A stretch of DNA of 64,000 bases from Spirochaetota bacterium. GTDB taxonomy: Bacteria; Spirochaetota; Spirochaetia; Treponematales; UBA12059. The stretch is taken from the NCBI GenBank assembly GCA_029547205.1, contig JAKPPT010000122.1:62001-126000 (forward strand), given 5' to 3'. The notes beneath the pieces were generated by a model, which was not told where the DNA came from, did no database searches, and was given only the letters and a program-made list of their open reading frames with translations. Below are positions 28,315-37,585 of the stretch, in pieces. Positions within the stretch are counted from its first letter, which is position 1, and each line of letters opens with the position of its first letter. A program made the position numbers and the translations under genes.

Positions 28315-29244
28315 TTACACAAAATACGAACCAGATGTAAACCGTGCTCCGTTAATGAAATCTTTGATGGGAAGCAAGCTTTTACCCGACCACTGCACAC
28401 TCGTTAAACAAAGTACACCAGTACCTGTTTGTACCATTATTCCCCTGTTTTTGTCTATGGAAACAATAGTTCCTGGAGATGCACCATGGTGTGCTTCATC
28501 GAGTACTGCATTATGAATATAGAGCACTTTACCATCTATAGTTGTTCGGGCAAGCGGCCAGGGATTATATGCTCGTATGATCGCATGAATGGTTTCAGCA
28601 GGTTGATTCCAATCGACTATACCATCCTGCTTAGTGATCAATCGGGAATAGGTAGCATTGCGTTCATCTTGAGGTTGAGCATGCGCATTTCCTGATGAAA
28701 GCTTAGCAAGCACATCGCTGAGGAGCTGACTTCCTTCTACCGCTGCTCGTTCTGTAAGCTCTGCAGTGGTTTCATTGAATTGCATGTTCCAGACCACCTG
28801 GGCAAAAATATCACCGCTGTCTACTTGCTGGGCAATACGCTGAATGCTGATGCCTGTTTGAGCATCGCGGTTCAATATCGAAAAAGGTATTGGTGCAGGT
28901 CCACGCCAGCGTGGCAGTAGTGATGGGTGCACATTGATACACTCCGAAAACAACGATAAAAATTTTGGACCAAATATTTTGCCATATGCATAGACAACAA
29001 GCACATCGGGCTTATATGCCCGTATTTGTTCACGGACTTCCTGGTTTAGTCGTTGAGGCTTTAATACCGGTACATGCGGGCAGTATGATGCTGCTGTAAG
29101 CGCTACAGGACTAGGTGTTAGAACAAGCCCGCGTCCCTGCGGAGCATCGGGACTGGTGAGAATAGCAACGAGCTCATACGTATCCGCAATCATTTTGAGT
29201 GAAGGAATAGCAATTTCGGCAGTTCCGGCAAACAGTATGCGCAT
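28315..29244 (-). CDS. fmt: Methionyl-tRNA formyltransferase
   Basis: Formylates initiator Met-tRNA using 10-formyl-THF. The 309 residues have FAGTAEIAIPSL at the start and the catalytic NVHPSLLPRWRGPAPI segment. The usual continuation AAPIQ is PAPIP here. The C-terminal OB-like domain is present. The stop is 23 nt before the PASTA gene, and def is directly upstream, 3 nt away, the usual fmt-def pairing. Confidence 0.96.
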   Translation of the reverse strand: MRILFAGTAEIAIPSLKMIADTYELVAILTSPDAPQGRGLVLTPSPVALTAASYCPHVPVLKPQRLNQEVREQIRAYKPDVLVVYAYGKIFGPKFLSLFSECINVHPSLLPRWRGPAPIPFSILNRDAQTGISIQRIAQQVDSGDIFAQVVWNMQFNETTAELTERAAVEGSQLLSDVLAKLSSGNAHAQPQDERNATYSRLITKQDGIVDWNQPAETIHAIIRAYNPWPLARTTIDGKVLYIHNAVLDEAHHGASPGTIVSIDKNRGIMVQTGTGVLCLTSVQWSGKSLLPIKDFINGARFTSGSYFV

Positions 29245-29247
29245 GCT

Positions 29248-29736
29248 TTATGCCCGCATCCTTTTTTCATACTGTTCAATAAGCTTTTTGCGCACACTGG
29301 GAATCAGCTTATCGATAAAAAGCACACCATCAAGATGATCATTTTCATGGAAAATTACCCTAGCAAGCAATCCCGAAGCTTCCAGCGTAAACCGCTTTCC
29401 TTTTTCATTGAGTGCCTGTACAACCAGTGCAGAAGAGCGTTCTATTTCTGCATATACCCCAGGTATCGAAAGACAACCCTCTTCATACAAAATTTTTTCA
29501 GAACTTGTTGATATAATCTCAGGGTTAATAAAATAGAGCGGTTTTTCGTTTTCAAGCTGTACAACAAAAAATCGCTGGCTTATACCAACCTGCGGAGCTG
29601 CAAGACCAATACCCCGAGCCCGATGCATGGTAACAACCATAGACTCAAGCGTTTCAACAAGCTTGCTATCAAATTTAAGCACAGGTTCTGCTTTGTTCCG
29701 TAATACCTGCTCACCTAACGTATATATATCCAGCAT
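29248..29736 (-). CDS. def: Peptide deformylase
   Basis: Removes the N-formyl group from nascent proteins. The 162 residues carry all three motifs: GIGLAAPQVG, EGCLSIPG and HENDHLDG (the metal-binding HExDH). The ATG has AGGAG upstream. It is 3 nt from fmt, so formylation and deformylation genes are coupled. Confidence 0.97.
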   Translation of the reverse strand: MLDIYTLGEQVLRNKAEPVLKFDSKLVETLESMVVTMHRARGIGLAAPQVGISQRFFVVQLENEKPLYFINPEIISTSSEKILYEEGCLSIPGVYAEIERSSALVVQALNEKGKRFTLEASGLLARVIFHENDHLDGVLFIDKLIPSVRKKLIEQYEKRMRA

Positions 29737-29756
29737 GAATTCTGCTCCTTGTTCTC

Positions 29757-30221
29757 TTAAATCTTTGTAAGCACATCGGATAAATCAACTTTATCCCCTG
29801 GTTTAATAGTATGTTTTGCAAACCAGCCCTGTGACACCTCAAGTGCATAGCGAACGGAACGAGAGCTGGGAACAGGAGCCAGTGAATATGGCTGCATATC
29901 AACAATATCGACAATTGTCCCATCTGAAGCTATGAAGGCGATTGAAAGCGGAACTTTTGTATTTTTCATCCAGAACGTAAGTGGCCTATCCTCATAGTAT
30001 ACAAAAAGCATTCCAGTACCATCTGGAACACTATTGCGAAACATGAGCCCTTTTTCTTTTTGCGCTTCAGTAACTGCTAATTCAACCGTGAGTTTTATAC
30101 CATTGATTGAAACTATAGCTGTTGGTAATTTTTTTTGTGGAGCATTATCTTGTGAGGTACACCCTGCCCCGGCAGCAATTATGAGCATTATTAGTACTGT
30201 ATGGCGCAGTATTTTTTTCAT
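29757..30221 (-). CDS. DUF192 lipoprotein
   Basis: 154 residues. A hydrophobic signal ending in AAGAGC suggests lipidation at Cys21, with a lax lipobox. The mature part is a complete DUF192 domain (EKGLMFRNSVPDGTGMLF, LTFWMKNTKVPLSIAFI, ALEVSQGWFAKH). The function of this family is unknown. It is the first gene of the operon leading to def, fmt, PASTA and hflX. Confidence 0.9.
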   Translation of the reverse strand: MKKILRHTVLIMLIIAAGAGCTSQDNAPQKKLPTAIVSINGIKLTVELAVTEAQKEKGLMFRNSVPDGTGMLFVYYEDRPLTFWMKNTKVPLSIAFIASDGTIVDIVDMQPYSLAPVPSSRSVRYALEVSQGWFAKHTIKPGDKVDLSDVLTKI

Positions 30222-30239
30222 GGATTCTCCTTGTTTTCT

Positions 30240-30268
30240 ATATTACTCAAATTCACATAATAAGACAA
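30240..30268 (-). promoter_or_regulatory. Promoter of the DUF192-def-fmt operon
   Basis: TTGTCT (30263-30268), 17-nt spacer, TAATAT (30240-30245) on the minus strand. The DUF192 start codon is at 30221, with AAGGAG in between. Confidence 0.5.
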
Positions 30269-30289
30269 TGCAGACAGGTAAAGACCCTC

Positions 30290-30318
30290 TTGACCTATAC
30301 TACAATTGATTGTATAGA
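30290..30318 (+). promoter_or_regulatory. Promoter of nrdJ
   Basis: TTGACC (30290-30295), 17-nt spacer, TATAGA (30313-30318). The leader would be about 45 nt, too short for a cobalamin riboswitch. Confidence 0.65.
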
Positions 30319-30346
30319 TAAAAGCGACAGACACTATATGTAGTAT
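30300..30346 (+). promoter_or_regulatory. Predicted NrdR operator, two boxes
   Basis: Box 2, ACACTATATGTAGTAT (30331-30346), matches the NrdR consensus acaCwAtATaTwGtgt at 14 of 16 positions. Box 1, CTACAATTGATTGTAT (30300-30315), is a palindromic weaker match at 11 of 16. Starts are 31 bp apart, about three helical turns, the usual NrdR spacing. Box 1 overlaps the -10 box, so repression is expected. No nrdR gene is in this window. Confidence 0.65.
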
Positions 30347-30369
30347 TATATGACGATGAAGGAGCCACT

Positions 30370-33300
30370 ATGAAAATTAAACGCTACTATACCACCGAAA
30401 CATCAGGACCATATTTTGATATACAGTGGGAAAAACGTGTATCAGAAATACGAAACAAAGATGGTTCACAGGTTTTTTACATGAATGGTGTTGTTGCTCC
30501 TTCATCATGGAGTCAAATTGCAACCGACATACTTGCACAGAAATACTTCCGTAAAGCAGGTGTACCGGGAGATAAGGCAAGAAGCTGGGAAGCATTTGTT
30601 CCTGAACAGCAGCGCGCACTAGCAGGACCATCACCTGTCCCTGGATCAGAACACGATGCCCGCCAGGTATTTCATCGGCTTGCATATACCTGGATGCTCT
30701 GGGGCAAAGAAGGGGGATATTTTGATACAGACGAAGATGCACGGGCATTCTATGATGAACTCTGCTATATGCTCGCTCACCAGATAGCTGCACCAAACAG
30801 CCCGCAATGGTTCAATACTGGTCTCTATGCAGTCTATGGCATCGAAGGACCCTCGCAGGGCCACTTTTATGTAGATCCTGAAACAAATGAAGTGGTACCC
30901 TCAGACAGTGCATATAAGCGTCCCCAACCCCACGCATGCTTTATCCTAACCATTAAAGATGATCTGGTAAATGAAGGCGGAATAATGGACCTTATAGAGC
31001 GCGAAGCCAGGCTTTTTAAGTATGGCTCTGGAACCGGATCCAATTTTTCTACGATTCGAGGCTCTGGAGAACCTCTTTCTGGCGGAGGAGTATCGAGCGG
31101 TCTGCTTTCATTTTTAAAAATTGGGGATCGTTCTGCAAATGCGATAAAATCGGGTGGTACTACCCGTCGTGCTGCTAAAATGGTTATTCTCGATGCCGAT
31201 CATCCTGATATCGAAGAATTTATTCAATGGAAACCGCATGAAGAATACAAAGTAGCATCGCTCGCAGCAGGTAGCCATCAGATATATCAATTTTTTGAAG
31301 AACTTGCACATGCAATACATACCGGAGATTTTGAACCCAGGAAACGATTGCTTGTCAGTGAAAACCCGAATCTTCAGCATGCATGCAAAAAAGCCATCGC
31401 TGCTGGCATTCCGCTTTCATTTATCTATCAGACAATGAAAAAGCTAGAACAGCAGGATACCGAACTCATGGCTCTGCTATTTGATACGAACTGGGAAGGC
31501 GAAGCCTACAATACAGTAAGCGGTCAGGCGTCAAATAATACGGTGAGGGTAACGAATGAGTTTATGGAAGCAGTGGTTACTAACAAAGATTGGAAACTCA
31601 TTGCACGAACAAACCGTAAAACCACAAAAACAATTAAAGCTGGATATCTCTGGGATTTAATTGTAAAGGCAGCCTGGCAATGTGCAGATCCAGGACTGCA
31701 ATTCCATACTACCATTAACGAATGGCATACCTGCCTTGCCGATGGCGAGATCCGTGCATCAAATCCGTGTTCGGAATATATGTTTCTTGATGATACCGCA
31801 TGTAATCTTGCGTCTCTCAATCTTACCACTTTCTACGACGAACAAACTGCCAGCTTTAATATTGAAGCGTACCGACATGCAATCAGGCTCTGGACCGATG
31901 TACTTGAAATATCGGTGCATATGGCACAATTCCCATCAAAGGAAATTGCCCGCAAAAGCTATGATTACCGTACCCTCGGATTGGGTTATGCTAATTTAGG
32001 TACGCTGCTCATGATCTCTGGTCTGGCCTATGATAGCGAAGAAGGGAGAGCATTTGCAGCAGCGCTATCAGCAATTCTTACAGGAGAATCCTATTCAGAG
32101 TCTGCACGCCTCGCACAGGCACTGGGACCATTTCCCCGTTTTTCTGCGAACAGAAATGATATGCTCCGTGTAATAAGAAACCACAGACGTGCTGCATACA
32201 ATGCGCCGCCAAAGGAATATGAGAAGCTTTCAACTATTCCGCACAGCATTGATAGTAAAAAAGTTCATCCTGCCCTCGTAAAAGCCGCACAGCAGTGCTG
32301 GGATGAAGCACTGGCATTGGGCGAGCAATTTGGCTTCAGAAATGCACAAACTACTGCTATTGCACCGACAGGAACAATAGGTCTTCTCATGGACTGTGAT
32401 ACTACCGGTATAGAACCGGATTTTGCTCTTGTTAAGTTTAAAAAACTTGCTGGCGGAGGTTATTTTAAAATAGCTAATAAATCTGTAGTACCAGCTCTGC
32501 GCAAACTTGGATATACCAGTACACAAATAGACGATATTGTTACCTATCTTATCGGAAGAGGTACCCTTAAAGATGCACCAGGTATTTCGCTAGAAACATT
32601 GAAAACACGCGGATTTTCAGATCAAGCACTCAAAACAATAGAACAGGCATTGGCTGGAGCAATGACACTTGATAGTGCCATTGCTGTCTGGAATCTCGAC
32701 GAAGCTACAAAAGCAGCCATTGGCCTCACTGACGCAAAGCTTGCGAAAAAAGGATTTAATCTGCTTGAATACCTCAATTTTTCAACAGAAGAAATACAGG
32801 CAGCCGAACTCTGGGCTTGCGGATATATGGGCATAGAAGGAGCACCACACCTTAAACCTGAACATTATGCAGTATTTGACACTGCAACGCCATCAGGCCG
32901 CACGGCAAAACGTTCGATTCCATGGCAAGCACATATTGCAATGATGGCAGCAACACAGCCTTTTATTTCAGGAGCTATTTCAAAAACCATCAATATGCCA
33001 GCAGCTGCAACGTATGCTGACGTCAAAGGCGCTTTTATGTCGGCCTGGCAATCATGCTTAAAATCAATCACAATTTATCGTGATGGATCAAAGTTATCAC
33101 AACCCTTATCATCCGTTTTAAATACCGATCAGGATCCTATTGCAAAAACGCTTCTTGAACTTTCCAAAAAATCTCACATTCCTCAGACACAGGAAGCAAA
33201 AAAAGATTCACACCGATACGGCATTCGGAATCCGCTTCCTAACAAACGTTCTGGTTACACACAAAAAGCGAAAATAGGCGGCCATTCAATTTTTATACGA

Positions 33301-33828
33301 ACTGGTGAATACGATGATGGCAGGCTTGGTGAAATATTTTTGGATATGCACAAGGAAGGAGCCGCATTCCGAAGCCTCCTTAATTCTTTTGCAATATCGG
33401 TCTCGATAGGTCTCCAGTATGGTGTTCCGCTCGATGAATACATTGATGCGTTCACATTTACACGGTTTGAGCCCAATGGCATGGTGCAGGGTCATGAATA
33501 CATTAAAATGGCTACCAGTGTTTTAGACTATGTGTTCCGCGATCTAGCGATTAACTATCGCGAACGCTATGATCTGGGACAGATTAAACCAGATGATCTC
33601 AATGCGACAGCAACTAACTCCAAAACAGAGTATAAAAAGCTGCACAATCATGAAAACACTACTGTAGAAGTATCGTCCAATGAAAACGATTATCAGGAGG
33701 AACTTGCTATAGCTCGTATGAAAGGTTATGAAGGAGACCCCTGTCCTGTATGCGGTCATCTCACGCTTGTTAGAAATGGAACCTGTCTTAAATGTGAGAC
33801 TTGCGGCAGCACCACAGGATGCAGTTAA
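30370..33828 (+). CDS. nrdJ: Adenosylcobalamin-dependent ribonucleotide reductase (class II)
   Basis: Reduces ribonucleotides to deoxyribonucleotides with a cobalamin radical, so it needs no oxygen. The 1152 residues include YGSGTGSNFS, the substrate-site segment SNPCSEYMFLDD and NLASLNLT. A TSCPD-type region lies near the C-terminus (GGHSIFIRTGEYDDGRLGE...MHKEGAAFRSL), and a Cys-rich tail (CPVCGHLTL...CLKCETCGS) ends the protein, probably for re-reduction or zinc binding. GAAGGAG precedes the ATG. It is monocistronic with its own promoter. Confidence 0.96.
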   Translation: MKIKRYYTTETSGPYFDIQWEKRVSEIRNKDGSQVFYMNGVVAPSSWSQIATDILAQKYFRKAGVPGDKARSWEAFVPEQQRALAGPSPVPGSEHDARQVFHRLAYTWMLWGKEGGYFDTDEDARAFYDELCYMLAHQIAAPNSPQWFNTGLYAVYGIEGPSQGHFYVDPETNEVVPSDSAYKRPQPHACFILTIKDDLVNEGGIMDLIEREARLFKYGSGTGSNFSTIRGSGEPLSGGGVSSGLLSFLKIGDRSANAIKSGGTTRRAAKMVILDADHPDIEEFIQWKPHEEYKVASLAAGSHQIYQFFEELAHAIHTGDFEPRKRLLVSENPNLQHACKKAIAAGIPLSFIYQTMKKLEQQDTELMALLFDTNWEGEAYNTVSGQASNNTVRVTNEFMEAVVTNKDWKLIARTNRKTTKTIKAGYLWDLIVKAAWQCADPGLQFHTTINEWHTCLADGEIRASNPCSEYMFLDDTACNLASLNLTTFYDEQTASFNIEAYRHAIRLWTDVLEISVHMAQFPSKEIARKSYDYRTLGLGYANLGTLLMISGLAYDSEEGRAFAAALSAILTGESYSESARLAQALGPFPRFSANRNDMLRVIRNHRRAAYNAPPKEYEKLSTIPHSIDSKKVHPALVKAAQQCWDEALALGEQFGFRNAQTTAIAPTGTIGLLMDCDTTGIEPDFALVKFKKLAGGGYFKIANKSVVPALRKLGYTSTQIDDIVTYLIGRGTLKDAPGISLETLKTRGFSDQALKTIEQALAGAMTLDSAIAVWNLDEATKAAIGLTDAKLAKKGFNLLEYLNFSTEEIQAAELWACGYMGIEGAPHLKPEHYAVFDTATPSGRTAKRSIPWQAHIAMMAATQPFISGAISKTINMPAAATYADVKGAFMSAWQSCLKSITIYRDGSKLSQPLSSVLNTDQDPIAKTLLELSKKSHIPQTQEAKKDSHRYGIRNPLPNKRSGYTQKAKIGGHSIFIRTGEYDDGRLGEIFLDMHKEGAAFRSLLNSFAISVSIGLQYGVPLDEYIDAFTFTRFEPNGMVQGHEYIKMATSVLDYVFRDLAINYRERYDLGQIKPDDLNATATNSKTEYKKLHNHENTTVEVSSNENDYQEELAIARMKGYEGDPCPVCGHLTLVRNGTCLKCETCGSTTGCS

Positions 33829-33834
33829 CACGTA

Positions 33835-35778
33835 TCAGTATTGGTTTAATGCCTGGACAAACAGTAAATCTTGAATACGGAGCACAAAATACCGTTTACC
33901 ATTGATAATTCCCCAGCCTTCCTGGGGAACAGTTTGTCCAAAATCGAAATATTTTATTCCAATCCAATATATACGCGAGTTAGTATCATTGATCAGAGGG
34001 AGTTCCTCTCCCTTAAAAAGCACCCGAATAGGAACATTATTTTTTATATAGACAATGAGCGGGAATGTACCCGACATATCGATTGCAGCATCATACTTGA
34101 GTACACCGTTTGTTTCTTCGGTTACGATAATATCCTGTATTCCATCCTGGTTAGTATCCCATATTTTAGTCAAAGCAGGAGAATAGCGTTCTATATATTC
34201 ATACACGCCATTGCTATCACTGTCGATCCTCGTTTCAGCTAGTACGGGAACACCTTGCGCATTTCTAATATACATTCGTACCCCATCGAACTTACCATCA
34301 GCATTAATATCGATACGTTCCAAAACAGGGAAACCATCGTGATACATGGTAAATATTTTATATCCTGCATCATTTTGCATGCTCTGCAGGGGTACTCCAC
34401 TAGCAATTTTTACTGTAGCAAAAGTATTGTTACCATTGCGATCAACTTTTATACAATTTTTTACAAGAGCATCCTCTGTAGGAATTGCAATGCGAGCAGG
34501 AAAATCATACCAGATTGCTACCGTTTTATCGATTGTGCCTAAAAATTTCTGCTCTACAAGTGGCAATGAAAAAGCTCCAGGACCAAAATAATATGTACGT
34601 GTTCCAGAACTGTTTGAAACTGTTATTTCACGTACATGTGGCCATCGGAAATAGGTTACAGAAATCATTGTGCTTCCAGCAGAAAATTGGCAAGATTCCG
34701 GGATACCATCAGCAAACTGCACAGAAGCTTCATAGATTCCATTTTGATCAGCATCTCGATACGCATAGACAGAAAGTCCATTATTAATTTCTAAAACCAT
34801 CTCTGGAATTGCATCATAATTTCTGTCAATGATAATAAAACCTTTCCATGCTGCTAATTTCCTTCTAAGCACAGAAAGCGCATCCGGTGTGGGTATACGT
34901 TGTGCTACTGTTTCGTAAATCTCATAGGGAACCACACTATTTTGAACAAACAATTCATCCAGCATTGTATCCCAGGAAATAAGGCCAAATTCATACGCAT
35001 AGTATGTGGCATATGCATTGTTTCTGTTATAGGCTCTGTATTCCCTGAGATAAATTTTTGCAGTTTCTGTGTCTCCGGCAAACGGCACGAGTGCAGGTAA
35101 AATATCCGGATGGTCAAACCGTATATAGTTCAGCAAAACTGTTTTAATGTATTCGATAAATGATGCAGCTTGTGCAGAGTAAGCGTTTTTTCGCATCTGC
35201 ATGAGCCAGGGTATTATGCATTCTATCGAATCAGGATTAATGCTAATATACGATTTATAGTATTCGAGCGCTGTTTCGTAATTACCTAATGCTAACTGTG
35301 CACGAGCCATGATGTACCAGCGTTCTGGTTCAGAAACAATTGCTTCTGAAGCCTTCAGTGCTTCATATATTCTCTGAATCGATATGAGCTCGTGGCAGTA
35401 CCGTACAAGAATATCTTCTTTATAAAAATTTTTAAAAGTATCAGCTTGTAAAGCTGCTTCTAATAGCTCAATGCAAACTTCTAGAGGTTTTTTGCGAGAT
35501 TTTAGTATAAAATATTTAACTACAAGCGCATCTGCTGAGGCAGGATAAAAACTCAATGCTGCGTCTGCTATCTCGAGTGCAGTATCATAGTTTCCCTGCC
35601 ATAAAAACACAAAAGCAGAATCAGCATACACTTCTGCAATTTGCTGATTCCGCTTTAATAGACTATCAGTTTCTTCTGTTTCTGCAAAGCTTAGCTCTGC
35701 AACTACTACCAATACAACAACAACATTAAGTAGTTTGAACGCGTTTTTCAAAACCAAACAGAGCCCTGATTTCTTCAT
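33835..35778 (-). CDS. Exported TPR protein with six Ca-binding-like loops
   Basis: 647 residues with a signal peptide ([21 protein letters not shown]). Residues about 45-185 form TPR-like repeats (for example QGNYDTALEIADAALSFYP and LGNYETALEYYKSYISINP). The second half is beta-rich and carries six Asp-loops of the DxDxDGxxD/E type (starting near D318, D342, D446, D490, D519, D541), such as DINADGKFD and DTNQDGIQD. These resemble EF-hand, dockerin or thrombospondin-3 calcium loops. The ATG at 35778 has AAGGAG upstream and overlaps the ftsH stop by 53 bp. The role is unknown, probably periplasmic. Confidence 0.75.
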   Translation of the reverse strand: MKKSGLCLVLKNAFKLLNVVVVLVVVAELSFAETEETDSLLKRNQQIAEVYADSAFVFLWQGNYDTALEIADAALSFYPASADALVVKYFILKSRKKPLEVCIELLEAALQADTFKNFYKEDILVRYCHELISIQRIYEALKASEAIVSEPERWYIMARAQLALGNYETALEYYKSYISINPDSIECIIPWLMQMRKNAYSAQAASFIEYIKTVLLNYIRFDHPDILPALVPFAGDTETAKIYLREYRAYNRNNAYATYYAYEFGLISWDTMLDELFVQNSVVPYEIYETVAQRIPTPDALSVLRRKLAAWKGFIIIDRNYDAIPEMVLEINNGLSVYAYRDADQNGIYEASVQFADGIPESCQFSAGSTMISVTYFRWPHVREITVSNSSGTRTYYFGPGAFSLPLVEQKFLGTIDKTVAIWYDFPARIAIPTEDALVKNCIKVDRNGNNTFATVKIASGVPLQSMQNDAGYKIFTMYHDGFPVLERIDINADGKFDGVRMYIRNAQGVPVLAETRIDSDSNGVYEYIERYSPALTKIWDTNQDGIQDIIVTEETNGVLKYDAAIDMSGTFPLIVYIKNNVPIRVLFKGEELPLINDTNSRIYWIGIKYFDFGQTVPQEGWGIINGKRYFVLRIQDLLFVQALNQY

Positions 35779-37585
35779 CTAGTAAAGTCTCCTTACGGAT
35801 AAGTTCTTCGGTAAGGGCTACGAGTTGGTCTTTGTGTTCAGTAAGTATGGATAGTGCCCGATTTCTGGCTTCACTGAGAATTCGTGTGACAGCACGATCA
35901 ATTCTCATTGCAGTATCTTCTGAATAATCCTTGTGCCGGGCAAGTTCCTTCCCAAGGAAAATAGGTTCATCTTCCTGACCATACGCTACTGGTCCTATTT
36001 CTTCAGCCATACCCCATTCACAGACCATTTTTCGCGCAAGCGCAGTTGCCTGCTTGATATCATTTGCAGTACCGGTGGTAGTTTGTGAATAAATGATTTC
36101 CTCTGCAGCATAACCACCATACAGTATCACCATCTGATCGAGTATTTGCTCCTTATTCCGGGAAAAGGTATCTTTTTCCGGAAGTGAGAACGCAACACCA
36201 AGCGCTCTGCCGCGTGGAATAATCGTAACCTTATGTAAAGGATCGGCATGTTGAACGTAATAATGAAGTAAAGCATGCCCGGATTCATGGTAAGCAGTTG
36301 CACGCTTATCTTCTTCTGAAATAGCCATTGATGTACGTGCTACACCCATGAGCACTTTATCTCGAGCTTCTTCCATGTCCTGCATTTCAACTTTATTCTT
36401 ACCACGCCTGATGGCAAACAATGCTGCTTCATTTACCATGTTTGCTAGATCAGCACCGCTCATACCGGGAGTTGCCCGGGCAAGTTTCTCAACATCAATA
36501 TCAGGACCCATGGGCACCTTTGCCATGTGTATTTTAAGAATATCTTCCCGTTCTTTAATATCAGGCATTGCAACGACAACCTGACGATCAAAACGACCGG
36601 GTCTCAGTAATGCAGGGTCAAGCACATCGGGTCTATTTGTTGCGGCGAGAATGATAATTCCGTCTTTCGTGCCAAAACCATCCATTTCTACGAGCATCTG
36701 GTTAAGTGTCTGCTCACGTTCATCATGACCACCACCAAGACCTGCACCTCGTGTTCGTCCTACAGCATCAAGCTCATCAATAAAAATGATACAGGGTGCA
36801 TTTTTCCTTCCTTGCTCAAAGAGATCTCGGACACGGCTTGCACCGACACCAACAAACATTTCAACAAAATCAGAACCGGACATATGGAAAAATGGTACAC
36901 CTGCTTCTCCCGCTACCGCTTTAGCGAGAAGCGTTTTACCGGTACCAGGCATACCGACAAGGAGTACACCTTTGGGAATCCTTGCACCCATTTTTACAAA
37001 TTTTTGTGGATTTTTAAGGTAATCTACTACTTCTGTCAGTTCATATTTTGCTTCTTTCTGGCCAGCAACATCATTAAAGGTTATTTTATTACCATCATCC
37101 ATGTAGAGCTTTGCTCTGCTCTTTCCAAAGGTAAATGCTTTGTTATTACCCTGGTACTGTTTGTAAAACATCCATATTATGAATAAGAGAAATACCCATG
37201 GCACGAGATCAAAAAGAATTTGCCATGGACTTGTGCCAGAAATAGCGCCTTCTACTTTAACGTTGTGCTCCTGCAATTTATCTAACAGGTTTAAATCAAC
37301 ATACGGAATAGTTGTTTTAAATTCCTGAGTTTCTCCTTCTAGAGCATTTACCTTAAAAACAATAGTAATCTGATCCACTATCTTTACTGAGGTAACTTTT
37401 TCTTCCTGTACTAATGTCATAAAAGATGAATATGGCACTATTGTTTTTGCTTTGCTGGCATCTGAAAGTACAAACCATGCCGTTACACCAAGTAATGCGA
37501 GGAAAAAAAACAGAGAAATTTTACCGCGAGGACCTGGTGTAATTTTCTGCGGTGAATTTCCATTGTTATCATCATCAAGCTGCAT
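35726..37585 (-). CDS. ftsH: ATP-dependent zinc metalloprotease FtsH
   Basis: Membrane-anchored AAA+ protease that degrades membrane and short-lived cytosolic proteins. The 619 residues have two membrane segments (about 24-41 and 123-140) around a small periplasmic domain. The Walker A is GMPGTGKT at 211-218 (usually GPPGTGKT), the second region of homology is [19 protein letters not shown], and the zinc site HESGH is near residue 432. Its ATG shares one base with the tilS stop (TAATG). Confidence 0.98.
   Translation of the reverse strand: MQLDDDNNGNSPQKITPGPRGKISLFFFLALLGVTAWFVLSDASKAKTIVPYSSFMTLVQEEKVTSVKIVDQITIVFKVNALEGETQEFKTTIPYVDLNLLDKLQEHNVKVEGAISGTSPWQILFDLVPWVFLLFIIWMFYKQYQGNNKAFTFGKSRAKLYMDDGNKITFNDVAGQKEAKYELTEVVDYLKNPQKFVKMGARIPKGVLLVGMPGTGKTLLAKAVAGEAGVPFFHMSGSDFVEMFVGVGASRVRDLFEQGRKNAPCIIFIDELDAVGRTRGAGLGGGHDEREQTLNQMLVEMDGFGTKDGIIILAATNRPDVLDPALLRPGRFDRQVVVAMPDIKEREDILKIHMAKVPMGPDIDVEKLARATPGMSGADLANMVNEAALFAIRRGKNKVEMQDMEEARDKVLMGVARTSMAISEEDKRATAYHESGHALLHYYVQHADPLHKVTIIPRGRALGVAFSLPEKDTFSRNKEQILDQMVILYGGYAAEEIIYSQTTTGTANDIKQATALARKMVCEWGMAEEIGPVAYGQEDEPIFLGKELARHKDYSEDTAMRIDRAVTRILSEARNRALSILTEHKDQLVALTEELIRKETLLDEEIRALFGFEKRVQTT

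Noticed and set aside
30319-30369. Cobalamin riboswitch before nrdJ
   Set aside because: The predicted leader is about 45 nt, far too short, and no B12-box-like sequence is present.
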